Shown piece by piece: positions 9,045-17,600 of a DNA stretch of 64,000 nucleotides; the stretch's first letter is position 1; every line of letters starts with the position of its first letter. This stretch comes from Epithemia pelagica. Lineage: Eukaryota; Bacillariophyta; Bacillariophyceae; Surirellales; Surirellaceae. The DNA is taken from positions 2,728,001-2,792,000 of the forward strand of contig OX337242.1 in the NCBI GenBank assembly GCA_946965045.2, given 5' to 3'. Under the pieces are notes generated by a model. The model ran no database searches. It was given only the letters and a program-made list of their open reading frames with translations, and was not told the DNA's origin. A program made the position numbers and the translations under genes.

Positions 9045-11999
9045 ATGACATTCAACGAGAACCCTTTTGACCTCCCTTCCGGTCCCGACAAGACGATTCG
9101 TCGCTCTGATGCTGATGGTTTGGACCTTCTCGCGGATGTGGTGGAAAAGTCCTCGCTCCCAACCGGGACTACCTCGAAGTCTGCCAAGGCTGCGCCGCCT
9201 TCCATCCCGCCGAAGGATAAGGGCGATCCCTTACCCTCTGATGAAGATTCTGCCTCCGTCCATTCGAAGCGCCCTCCGAAGAAGAAGTCGAAGGTTGCTC
9301 GCGGGAATGGGATTCCCAAGTCTCCTTCCAATACTGCCAAGGTTACCCAAGATGACTTTGTTGATACCGATACCGATTGTCCGAAGACCCCAGAGAAAGT
9401 TCTTAAGAAGAAGAAGTCGAGCCTCAAGAAAGACCCAACCGTTGAGATCCCTCCTTTTGAGACTCCTCCTCAGTTTTATGCTCGAATGAAGAAAGCCCTC
9501 CCTTCCAAGACGTGTTGCAAGTCAGAGTTGTTCTCCTACCCGTTTCCCCTTGACGAGACCGTCAAGTCGAAGTTCGATGCCATTGATAGCGACTTCTGGT
9601 CCGACTCCTTTTGCCGACCGTTCCATTTGACCGTGGAAAGTGATCCCGCTCACTGGGATTCACTTCTCTGCAAGTTTGACGATGTGAAGACGCCGGCAGA
9701 TTTCCAAGCCTTCTTGGAAATCCATTCGAAACGGAATCCTTTAGCCTTCCTTGGCTTTGATCGAAAGAAGAACCCTGTTGTGATTCATAACATTTTCGTT
9801 TCTCCCGATTCCGGCTCGGTGCTTGCTCCGGACCCAGTTTTCCTTTGCTTTTGCAAAGATTCCCTAGACGTTCCCCCTGGTACATTTGACCCAGAAGAAC
9901 TTGCCTCGATCCTTAACAGCCTCGAATATCTTCGGATCCCATCCTTTGATGAGATTGTTTCTGCGTGCTTGATTAAAGATTCGGACTCCCTTTCTGGCCT
10001 TGCCTTTGACGCTTCCAAGTTTTCCGAGTTCGATCCTTACATTGCTTTTCCGGACAATCTCTCCGACAAGAAGGAAGACATCGAGTTTCGTCGCAAGCAT
10101 CGGTTTGATTGTAAGAGTATTGTGTTGCTTCCGCCCTCAATCTCTGGTGAATTAATCAAGTTCTTGGATCCCTCTTGTCACTCGGTGCACAAGAAGACCT
10201 CATACCCCAAGTTGAACATTCCGAACCTTGTTGCGTTCATCTTCGACAAAATTTTGTTGCGTTGGCGACGATCTTTTGAATACCCAAACTGCCGTCCCGA
10301 TTCCATCAAGTTCTCCGTTGAAGACCCACATTGTATTCGTTTTCGAGATACGATCCGTTTCCTTTGGGGAGTCAACCGTGGCAAAGTTATCGTTGACGAT
10401 ATCTTCCTTGACCACCCCTCTGATTTCGGTAATGCGATGACAGCCGTTGAATTTTATTTCAAGACCTCTTTACCGGATCGTTTATCTGCGATGTATTCCA
10501 CTCGTCGCGGCCCCCGTCCCCCAGCCTCCGAACGTTCTGGAAACTTTTCACCTTCGAAATCTCGACGCCCTATTCATGATGGTCCTGTTGACTCTTCCGG
10601 AAATAACGAGTCCGCTGGTTCCCCGAAGATCTCGAAAGATATCTTGTACTTTACTTCACAAATGACCAAATCCATGACTGAGCACATCTCGAATGCTATG
10701 AATGATCGTCAAGACAAATTGACACAGGTGATTACCCAACAGAGCTCGATCATGAAGTCTCAAGAAGACCGTTTGGACCACTTCAAAACCTTTACAATCG
10801 ATACGCGCAACGCTATCATCTATGGACAAGTTGGTCCTCATAGCACTTGTCTACCTTCCACTCCAACTGAAAAGGCTAAGGAGATCTTCAAGCAGAAGAA
10901 CACGCACAACCTTTATACGACCATCCACTCCCAGGTATTTCGGCGGTCCGATAACACGTGCTTCTTAATCTTCGGCCAAGTGGGAGTTATCCAAAAGTAT
11001 GGACTTCGATGGCGTTCCGAAGAGCATCCTGGTGGATTCTCCCCTTTTTCTTTCGATCCGAATAACCATTCGGGTGCCTCGAATCAACTAGCCCTGGATC
11101 ATGATATCCATCAAGATATCTTCGAGTCTTCCCTTCGTCACTCCAACGGCCTTTCCACGAAAGAAATGAAAGATATCTTTTCGGACGACAAGTTATTCTT
11201 TCCCTTAACCTCCGACCATTACGGAACTCAACTTCGGAGCTATCTGTGCTTTGCTGACGCCATTTGGGGCTCCGATTCATACATTGTCTCGAACATTCGA
11301 AAGATGTATGACCACCTACTTCGTCATCGTCGCGTGTATGTTGCCAATCAAGCCGATGACAGTTCATTTTTCTCAAGACTCTTGTTTTCCTTGGATAATT
11401 GCGTCCAAAACTTTATTGCTGATAACCTCGAAGATGCGACTTGTATCGAAGATATTTCAGGCGATGCGATTGACTTTCATACGAACAAACTCTGTAACAA
11501 GATCATGAGCAAAGAGGATATCTGTCGAATGCCGAGATTTTTGAATTCAGCTGTCCAAGCCAAGTACAGGAATCAGAACAATTCCAACAGCAATCATAAT
11601 AACTCGGGTAATGGTAGAGGACGTGGTGGTTCCGATTCTAAACTCCCTGGAAACCCACCCGGACCCCTGCGAGCAAAACGTGGTCGCGAACATCATTCTA
11701 ACTCCGATCCAGATGCTCCAACCCCTGTGAAACCAAACTTCAACTATCCATCAGCTTGGAAACTCCCCTCGGAACTGAAGTACGGGCGTACCTTCCCTCG
11801 CTCTGTTTTGAACGACGTCCCTTCCATCACGGTTGAGGGATCGACTCGCCAATTCTGCGTAAAATTTTTCTGCCTTCAAATTTGTCGTAGTGGAGAGAAA
11901 TGTTACTTCTCCCATGCCGATCCTTCACAACATGGGAAGCAAGACGAATTGGATGCATTTTTCAAGCAAGCTTTCGAGAGAGCCCGTAAGAACTCGTGA
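9045..11999 (+). CDS. ORF1: Gag-like protein with C-terminal CCCH zinc finger
   Basis: The 984-residue protein begins at ATG 9045, just after A1. The first ~140 residues are charged and low-complexity with Lys-rich runs (KKKSKVARG, KKKKSSLKK) that could bind nucleic acid or act in nuclear import. The middle is a globular region without a domain I recognise. Near the C-terminus an Asn-rich stretch and an RGRG motif are followed by a C-x8-C-x5-C-x3-H finger (residues about 938-957). This spacing is that of RNA-binding CCCH proteins, not the CCHC knuckle usual in Gag. It probably packages the element RNA. The stop is TGA at 11997-11999 and the frame reopens immediately into ORF2. Confidence 0.85.
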   Translation: MTFNENPFDLPSGPDKTIRRSDADGLDLLADVVEKSSLPTGTTSKSAKAAPPSIPPKDKGDPLPSDEDSASVHSKRPPKKKSKVARGNGIPKSPSNTAKVTQDDFVDTDTDCPKTPEKVLKKKKSSLKKDPTVEIPPFETPPQFYARMKKALPSKTCCKSELFSYPFPLDETVKSKFDAIDSDFWSDSFCRPFHLTVESDPAHWDSLLCKFDDVKTPADFQAFLEIHSKRNPLAFLGFDRKKNPVVIHNIFVSPDSGSVLAPDPVFLCFCKDSLDVPPGTFDPEELASILNSLEYLRIPSFDEIVSACLIKDSDSLSGLAFDASKFSEFDPYIAFPDNLSDKKEDIEFRRKHRFDCKSIVLLPPSISGELIKFLDPSCHSVHKKTSYPKLNIPNLVAFIFDKILLRWRRSFEYPNCRPDSIKFSVEDPHCIRFRDTIRFLWGVNRGKVIVDDIFLDHPSDFGNAMTAVEFYFKTSLPDRLSAMYSTRRGPRPPASERSGNFSPSKSRRPIHDGPVDSSGNNESAGSPKISKDILYFTSQMTKSMTEHISNAMNDRQDKLTQVITQQSSIMKSQEDRLDHFKTFTIDTRNAIIYGQVGPHSTCLPSTPTEKAKEIFKQKNTHNLYTTIHSQVFRRSDNTCFLIFGQVGVIQKYGLRWRSEEHPGGFSPFSFDPNNHSGASNQLALDHDIHQDIFESSLRHSNGLSTKEMKDIFSDDKLFFPLTSDHYGTQLRSYLCFADAIWGSDSYIVSNIRKMYDHLLRHRRVYVANQADDSSFFSRLLFSLDNCVQNFIADNLEDATCIEDISGDAIDFHTNKLCNKIMSKEDICRMPRFLNSAVQAKYRNQNNSNSNHNNSGNGRGRGGSDSKLPGNPPGPLRAKRGREHHSNSDPDAPTPVKPNFNYPSAWKLPSELKYGRTFPRSVLNDVPSITVEGSTRQFCVKFFCLQICRSGEKCYFSHADPSQHGKQDELDAFFKQAFERARKNS

Positions 12000-12002
12000 C
12001 TG
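11997..12002 (+). promoter_or_regulatory. Candidate UGA readthrough site between Gag and Pol
   Basis: Gag ends TGA CTG. The same frame then has no further stop from 12000 to 15747, and there is no ATG in it until about 12315. UGA followed by C is the leakiest stop context known in eukaryotes, and Gag-stop-Pol readthrough is an established strategy in some retroviruses. Readthrough would give a Gag-Pol fusion. This is inferred from sequence layout only; a spliced or internally initiated Pol is the alternative. Confidence 0.55.
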
Positions 12003-15000
12003 ATTGTTGGATCGTCGAACACCCTCCTACCGACCTTTGTTCCGCCGCCCAAGATCAGCCCCAATACAATCAATGATCCCCTGGCCCCACTCCTCCCTTT
12101 CGGCGATCCTACCCTCTCTTCATCTTCTGACCCTCCAAACCCTTCCCACGATTTCCTCAAGACCATCCCAAAAGTCCCAGTGCCCTCTCCTTTAACTTCC
12201 ATCGATCCATCCCTTCCGATTGACCCAGGATTGTTACTACCCCCAAAGATCCTCGACCCTCCCCAACAGACACCAGCGTCAATTGACCCCTTCTCCTCAT
12301 CACAACCTCTCCCTATGCCTTTGTCCAAGTCGATTTCCTTTGCTCCAACTTCCGAACTTTTCCCTTTTGACCCAATCGTAGCCCCTTCCTGTCGCTTGGA
12401 TGGCCAAGACGACACAACCCCCCTCAAGATTGACACTGAGACCCCACCACCCCTTACTGATGACCATTCCCTTTCCGATCCTCTCCTTCCGGTCAATCAG
12501 AATCTTCTTTCCTCCGTCCGCCGAGCTGCCGACGAATCAAGCCTTCCTCCTTCAATCCTCTCCCTTCGGAAGCAACCCTCTACCATCGATCCCTCCCTCC
12601 CAGGACATGCCACTCCAAACATTACGACCAACACGTCAGGAAAACCGTTGGAACGTAACTTGCTTCGACTTCAAAACTCGTTAGTTGAGAATCAAGCAAT
12701 CATTGGTAAGTCCATTTCCTCTTCCTTTCCTCCATACCTTTCCAATTCGATCGAAGATCACTTCCCTTCACCGATTACAATCCCTCCCCTACCACCTCCA
12801 TCCCATCCATTGAACATCGATACAATCCTTTCCGTTTTTCACTCGACCGTCCCAACCCCGAAAGCATCACCGTTTATTCACGAACGATCCGTAGCAGCTG
12901 CCGAAGCCAACTCTGTGTTAATTGCAAAGTATGATCACGACCTCCAAGCCCTTTTCGACGCCCACCCAGGAACCACGATAAGTCCAGGCTCGGAATTTCG
13001 ACCCCCATCGATACTCAAACCGCTTCTTTTCGGTCACCCATTTTGGCCGAAGATAGAACATGACTTAACATTTGGAGCCACGTACCAGTTCCGCGATGAC
13101 CTTCCAGATGATGATGCTCGAGTTGCCGAGAACGAAGCATTGATCGCTTACGGAAACCACAGCTCCGCCCGCAAACGACCTGCAGCGTTGATAAAAGTGT
13201 CTCAAAAAGACACGGTTCATGGTTGGGCTTTCCCCTTAACTTTTGACTGCGCTCGAAAAATTAAGGGAGGACGATTTGCCCCACTCGGGGTCGCTCAGCA
13301 CAACGGAATCACCGAGCGCGGCGAGATCATCGTAAAAGACCGCCTTGCACATGATCAAACGTTTTCAACCGGATTAGCACCCTCCCTCAACCTTGCCGTT
13401 GACGACAGCGATGACATTGATCTGGTATATGGTTGGTGTATTGAGAGATTGATTCACCAAATCGTAGCACTACGACTTGAATTCCCTCGTACACGGATAC
13501 TCGTTTGTAAGTTCGACTGGGGAGCGGCGTACCGACGTATAAACGGCGATGGACTCCTCGCTGCGAATGCCTTGACAACCGACGCGTCTGGTGAATTTGC
13601 TAATATTCTTAGCCGACTGTCATTTGGCGGCAAGACACATCCCGCAATGTTCAGCTTGTTCTCGGAAACAGCTTGCGACCTGTGCAACGACCTCATCGAA
13701 TTTAAGGAGTGGAATCCATCGATCTGCTACTCCCCCCTCCAAAAACTGATGGGCCCACCAAACCGCCTACCCGAAGATATCCCTTTCGAACAAGGGAAAC
13801 CGTTGATTGTTGATATACCTGCAAGACCAGATGGCTCAGTGGACGTATATCTCGACGATATGGTCCAACTCTTCGCCGACGAAGAGGACATTGTCTCAAG
13901 AACGAGTGCCGTGGTGCCGCTAGTACTCCACCTTTTCATCCGACCCTGCCAACCCGATAAAGAACCAATCAAACGAACGGACATACTGGCCGAGGACAAG
14001 ATGATGGCCGAAGGAAGTCCCAGTGAAGTTATGAGAGTCCTGGGCTGGGAACTTGACACACGACGTCTCCTATTGATACTTCCCATTGACAAGTACTTAA
14101 ATTGGTCCAAAGCCGTGCGACATTTGGCTGACCCGAAGACGCAAAAGACAAAATTCCGTGACCTCGAGACAACGGTCGGTAAATTGATACATTCCAGCAA
14201 GGGTATCCCCCTGGCGCGATTCTTCCTCCAGCGTACGCGGACGTACATGGAAAACTTGATCAAGCAATACGACGACAAACAAAGATCAGCGGCCGACGAT
14301 AGTGACGACGACGACGACGACCAATCCTCCATCTCAAGCTCCGGCACAGTTGGCTCCGACGGCGACCAAACAGTCCCACAACGAAGCAGCGACGCACGCT
14401 TCCGACCCAAACCTTGGTTCCGCTACGCCGTCCCCGAATATGTCAAAGAAGACATGACAGTCTGGATAGATCTACTCGAACGAGCGCACCAAGGCGTCAA
14501 CTTGAACCTCCTTACTTGCCGCAGACCCACAAATATTCTGCTGGCAGACGCATGCCCCTTGGGAATGGGCGGGTACTCGATAAAATCAGGCATAGCCTGG
14601 CAAGTACCGCTGGACCCGAGTGTTTACGAGATGGCAGGACACGCGGACGACCTCGACATAGACCCAACACTTTCATCGACGACCGATCTCAAACTGTCCA
14701 ACAATCTTTTTGAGTATATTGCGCAAGTCGTAACCATATGGCTCGAGCAACATCATGGTGACATCGAAGACTTGGGATCTGTACTGTGCATGTCGGACAA
14801 CAGTTCCGCTATCGGGTGGCTCCATAAAAGCTCGTTTGCGACGAATCAACCCCTCCATCGGCGGGTCTCCGAGAAACTCGTCCGAATGGCGTTGTCAGGA
14901 CAGTTTACCATACACGCCGAGCACGTACCCGGCAAACAGAACAACGTTGCCGATTACCTCTCACGAACTTTCGACAAACCCAAAGACGAGATTACTAACG

Positions 15001-15749
15001 ATGTGCACCGTCTTTTCCCTTCCCAGATTCCGAAAAATTTTCAGGTCTGCCAACTGCCACACGAAATAGAATCTTGGATCTCCTTGGTCGCTCCGCAGCG
15101 ACAAGGATATTCTTCGGCAAGGTCGAGTCAAGCCATGAATCCGGAGACAGGACATGGCGCAGGTGGAGAGAACACTTGCAACTCCTCAACCTTGACCACG
15201 ACCCCTTTTTGGACCAAGTCACGGACACAAGAGACAGGCTCACCATCGTATCCACGTTCCTGCAGCGACTCCGAGACGGCGACTTTAACCGAGGAGGGCA
15301 TCGCGGAACGCTTCGTGCGTCAACTGTCGAGAAAGCCGTTGGCGAGCTGGCGGCGACTTTCCGGCGTCACGACCGGCAGAGCCCCGCCCACATCCAAGGT
15401 GGCAACAACTACCACCCTACTATCGCGTCCCTCAAGAAGGGATGGAAGAACCTGGACCCTCCAGAGCAACGGGAAAAGGCAGTCACCCCAAGACACTTGG
15501 TCCATTTATGGAAACAAGCATGTACACCGAAACCCAACACCGCCGACTCCACCTCGACGGCGCCACAAGCGACATCAAACACCGAGAACAAGGAACAGGT
15601 ATTCACCGACAAGACAACCAAACAGCCCCAATACGAAACATCATCATTCAGAGCCTGTAACGCCGACCTCCTCTGCGGAGGATACTTCTACGCAACACGG
15701 AGTTGCGAGATCTCCACAGTCAAACAACGAGGAAAGACGAAGATGCTGA
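12000..15749 (+). CDS. ORF2: reverse transcriptase-RNase H
   Basis: This frame is continuous with Gag across one UGA. The first ~280 codons are Pro/Ser/Asp-rich linker. The RT core follows, with VCKFDWGAAYRR (first catalytic Asp) and VYLDDM (YxDD-type box, about 13850). An acidic Asp/Ser spacer (about 14285-14350) separates the RNase H domain, which shows LLADACPLGMGG, NNLFEY, CMSDNSSA and PGKQNNVADYLSR with the four expected acidic positions. After about 15045 the frame loses coding character; the continuing protein is in the -1 frame, so the last ~230 codons to TGA at 15749 are probably not normally used. RT and RNase H make cDNA from the element transcript. Confidence 0.88.
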   Translation: MIVGSSNTLLPTFVPPPKISPNTINDPLAPLLPFGDPTLSSSSDPPNPSHDFLKTIPKVPVPSPLTSIDPSLPIDPGLLLPPKILDPPQQTPASIDPFSSSQPLPMPLSKSISFAPTSELFPFDPIVAPSCRLDGQDDTTPLKIDTETPPPLTDDHSLSDPLLPVNQNLLSSVRRAADESSLPPSILSLRKQPSTIDPSLPGHATPNITTNTSGKPLERNLLRLQNSLVENQAIIGKSISSSFPPYLSNSIEDHFPSPITIPPLPPPSHPLNIDTILSVFHSTVPTPKASPFIHERSVAAAEANSVLIAKYDHDLQALFDAHPGTTISPGSEFRPPSILKPLLFGHPFWPKIEHDLTFGATYQFRDDLPDDDARVAENEALIAYGNHSSARKRPAALIKVSQKDTVHGWAFPLTFDCARKIKGGRFAPLGVAQHNGITERGEIIVKDRLAHDQTFSTGLAPSLNLAVDDSDDIDLVYGWCIERLIHQIVALRLEFPRTRILVCKFDWGAAYRRINGDGLLAANALTTDASGEFANILSRLSFGGKTHPAMFSLFSETACDLCNDLIEFKEWNPSICYSPLQKLMGPPNRLPEDIPFEQGKPLIVDIPARPDGSVDVYLDDMVQLFADEEDIVSRTSAVVPLVLHLFIRPCQPDKEPIKRTDILAEDKMMAEGSPSEVMRVLGWELDTRRLLLILPIDKYLNWSKAVRHLADPKTQKTKFRDLETTVGKLIHSSKGIPLARFFLQRTRTYMENLIKQYDDKQRSAADDSDDDDDDQSSISSSGTVGSDGDQTVPQRSSDARFRPKPWFRYAVPEYVKEDMTVWIDLLERAHQGVNLNLLTCRRPTNILLADACPLGMGGYSIKSGIAWQVPLDPSVYEMAGHADDLDIDPTLSSTTDLKLSNNLFEYIAQVVTIWLEQHHGDIEDLGSVLCMSDNSSAIGWLHKSSFATNQPLHRRVSEKLVRMALSGQFTIHAEHVPGKQNNVADYLSRTFDKPKDEITNDVHRLFPSQIPKNFQVCQLPHEIESWISLVAPQRQGYSSARSSQAMNPETGHGAGGENTCNSSTLTTTPFWTKSRTQETGSPSYPRSCSDSETATLTEEGIAERFVRQLSRKPLASWRRLSGVTTGRAPPTSKVATTTTLLSRPSRRDGRTWTLQSNGKRQSPQDTWSIYGNKHVHRNPTPPTPPRRRHKRHQTPRTRNRYSPTRQPNSPNTKHHHSEPVTPTSSAEDTSTQHGVARSPQSNNEERRRC
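15035..15041 (+). promoter_or_regulatory. Candidate -1 frameshift slippery heptamer A AAT TTT
   Basis: In the RT-RNase H frame the codons AAA AAT TTT (Lys-Asn-Phe, 15033-15041) contain a heptamer of the X XXY YYZ form. Slipping back one base at this point leads directly into the tyrosine recombinase frame, open from 15041 without a stop. No pseudoknot was identified by eye. The location, just after the last RNase H motif and right where the recombinase frame starts to be used, supports a recoding role. Confidence 0.5.
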
Positions 15750-16525
15750 CGATGGCAAACGTGGTGTTCGGCCGATGCGATGCAACCCGCTCCCGCATCG
15801 ACCCTCGCGACCCCAACTTTTACGACGAAGCATATTATGTCTCCATAACTTTCATCGCGCAAAAACACGACATCCCTCATGAGACGCGGACGCAAAGCAA
15901 GACAGAGGACCCCATACTTTGCCCCGTCCGAATTTGGGGACGAATCCTGCGACGCATCTTCCACCACCAGCCAAACGCGCCACCAGACACGCCGGTGAAT
16001 TGTTGGTTTCCTCCCCCAACAGCCAAAAACCCAAACCCACCACCGAGATTCATCCGCGCCGAAGACAGTCTCAAGCTCCTCCGCGAGACGTGCACTGACC
16101 CATCCACAAAAGAACCGTTGTTCGGATACCAACCAAGCGAAATCGGCACACATTCAATCCGATCCGGGGCGGCAATGGCCCTCTTCCTTTCGCCCGGCAT
16201 CTCCGTATTGCGCATCATGATACTCGGCCGATGGCAATCAGCCGCGTTTATGCGGTACATTCGACCACAAGTAATGGAGTGGACGGCGGGCATGTCCATC
16301 GCCATGCTCAATACGCCAGACTTCCGACACGCCGACCCAACAGGCGTTCCCAATACCAACAACAAGACCAGTGAAACATCGAAAGATACGAAAAATTTAA
16401 AACTCTCCGACATCGAAGCGATCCAACAGAACCTTGAATTCGCCATCGACTCGCCCGAGGAACTAACATTCAATGGCTCCGTGACCACTGCTTCCTTCGA
16501 CCTTCAACTTAACTTGGAATTCTAA
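15041..16525 (+). CDS. Tyrosine recombinase domain
   Basis: The roughly 490-residue frame ends with TAA at 16523-16525 and has no ATG near its beginning, consistent with expression by -1 frameshift from RT-RNase H. The N-terminal part is a helical core-binding-like region. The catalytic region has YATRSCEIS (candidate first Arg), THSIRSGAA (HxxR box) and GRWQSAAFMRYIRP, where Trp takes the second histidine position and Tyr is the nucleophile. The Trp and the spacing are usual in DIRS/PAT recombinases. The enzyme is expected to insert a circular cDNA by strand exchange without a target duplication. A C-terminal tail of about 60 residues is of unknown role. Confidence 0.88.
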   Translation, partial: SGLPTATRNRILDLLGRSAATRIFFGKVESSHESGDRTWRRWREHLQLLNLDHDPFLDQVTDTRDRLTIVSTFLQRLRDGDFNRGGHRGTLRASTVEKAVGELAATFRRHDRQSPAHIQGGNNYHPTIASLKKGWKNLDPPEQREKAVTPRHLVHLWKQACTPKPNTADSTSTAPQATSNTENKEQVFTDKTTKQPQYETSSFRACNADLLCGGYFYATRSCEISTVKQRGKTKMLTMANVVFGRCDATRSRIDPRDPNFYDEAYYVSITFIAQKHDIPHETRTQSKTEDPILCPVRIWGRILRRIFHHQPNAPPDTPVNCWFPPPTAKNPNPPPRFIRAEDSLKLLRETCTDPSTKEPLFGYQPSEIGTHSIRSGAAMALFLSPGISVLRIMILGRWQSAAFMRYIRPQVMEWTAGMSIAMLNTPDFRHADPTGVPNTNNKTSETSKDTKNLKLSDIEAIQQNLEFAIDSPEELTFNGSVTTASFDLQLNLEF

Positions 16526-16586
16526 AAGATGGACCGAAGATACCTTGAGGTTCCGAGCGGAAGACAATGTCAAAGATTCAATGGTG

Positions 16587-16746
16587 TTGGGAGCCATCTC
16601 GGTTCCCTCTGGGCCTTTACGGCAAACTTGCGACTACTCCCCCCAAACTAGTAGTCTAGCAAAGATGCCTAACCGTCTAAGCTACAGACTTGGTCGCCCT
16701 AAGAACAAAGCGCCGTCAGGATGGGTTCGTTGGGTACCACCCATCG
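16587..16746 (+). repeat. Split direct repeat B1
   Basis: 160 bp matching 16978-17137 by eye, from TTGGGAGCCATC to CACCCATCG. It starts 62 bp after the recombinase stop and is directly joined to A2. Confidence 0.92.
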
Positions 16747-16960
16747 TTACCAGTCCTAAACGAGCGCGTCGTGTCGATGGCGCCAGCACAACATGGATCG
16801 GGCGCGCACCTTCCCCCAAAGAATGCGGCGCGGTCGACTCCTACCCAAGATAGATGAGAGAGAGACAGAGGAGCTCACAATCTTTGGTTTGTGCAGAGTC
16901 TCAAGCCATCACACGTTGTGACCAGAAGACTGGATCGTAGCGTAGACACCTAAACAAAAA
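16747..16960 (+). repeat. Split direct repeat A2
   Basis: 214 bp identical by eye to A1. The B1/A2 junction is the template for joining the two termini of the element. Confidence 0.93.
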
Positions 16961-16977
16961 TAACCCCATACCCGCCC

Positions 16978-17137
16978 TTGGGAGCCATCTCGGTTCCCTC
17001 TGGGCCTTTACGGCAAACTTGCGACTACTCCCCCCAAACTAGTAGTCTAGCAAAGATGCCTAACCGTCTAAGCTACAGACTTGGTCGCCCTAAGAACAAA
17101 GCGCCGTCAGGATGGGTTCGTTGGGTACCACCCATCG
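16978..17137 (+). repeat. Split direct repeat B2 (right terminus)
   Basis: 160-bp second copy of B1, separated from A2 by 17 bp. The element ends at 17137; the flank continues GGTAGAGAACC. Confidence 0.92.
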
Positions 17138-17557
17138 GGTAGAGAACCGACAAAGAATACAGATTGATAGAAAATAGATCAATAATTGAATTATTAAATT
17201 TTTCCCCGCTCGCGGTCCAGTGTTTTGTCTTCTCTGTCTTTTCCTAATTCCTTTATTGCTTCCAATTCTCGCATCTAGCAGGAGCAAGAAGGCCCGGATT
17301 CTCATTGCCTTATGCCCTCCCAATCCCAACCATTGACAGTTGACAGTCGCTCTTTTCTTGCGTCGCTTGTCGCTAAAGGATTTCTAAATCAAAAATCAAA
17401 AATCAAAATACGGTCCCAGGAGATGGGGTAATCCTGAGCAGGTCGCTACCTTACCAGTCAGATACTGACTGGTACCTATAGGAGTTACCGAACGCTTTTT
17501 CTGCATAAAGAACACTCTAGCGACAAAAGATGACATACCGACTGCTAGTACTATTAA
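17138..17557. other. Spacer between two mobile elements, no gene seen
   Basis: Host or older repeat sequence with AAATCAAAAATC-type short repeats near 17385-17410. It ends with the TAA target duplication (17555-17557) of the next element. Confidence 0.5.
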
Positions 17558-17585
17558 AACCCACCACCACCCGGTTCATAACCGC
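17558..17585 (+). repeat. Left terminal inverted repeat of the Harbinger-like element
   Basis: Begins AACCCACCACCACCCGGTT and continues to AACCGC. It pairs with 20387-20416 apart from the first two bases and a small gap. Confidence 0.85.
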
Positions 17586-17600
17586 TACATATTTGTACTG

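Larger units (their letters stand above)
8791..17137 (+). mobile_element. PAT-like tyrosine-recombinase retrotransposon, complete
   Basis: The 8347-bp element has split direct repeats, the hallmark of PAT-type YR retrotransposons. A1 (8791-9004) equals A2 (16747-16960), and B1 (16587-16746) equals B2 (16978-17137), with B1 and A2 directly abutting. Joining the element's right end (...CCCATCG) to its left end (TTACCAG...) reproduces the B1/A2 junction at 16746/16747, as expected of a circular intermediate. Between the repeats lie Gag, RT-RNase H and a tyrosine recombinase, all on the plus strand. There is no DDE integrase, no protease and no adenine methyltransferase domain. I see no differences between repeat copies and no disabling lesions other than the two putative recoding sites, so the insertion looks recent. 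No target-site duplication is seen or expected. Confidence 0.93.

Noticed and set aside
9032-9427. 131-codon minus-strand frame
   Set aside because: Antisense to the N-terminus of the retroelement Gag.
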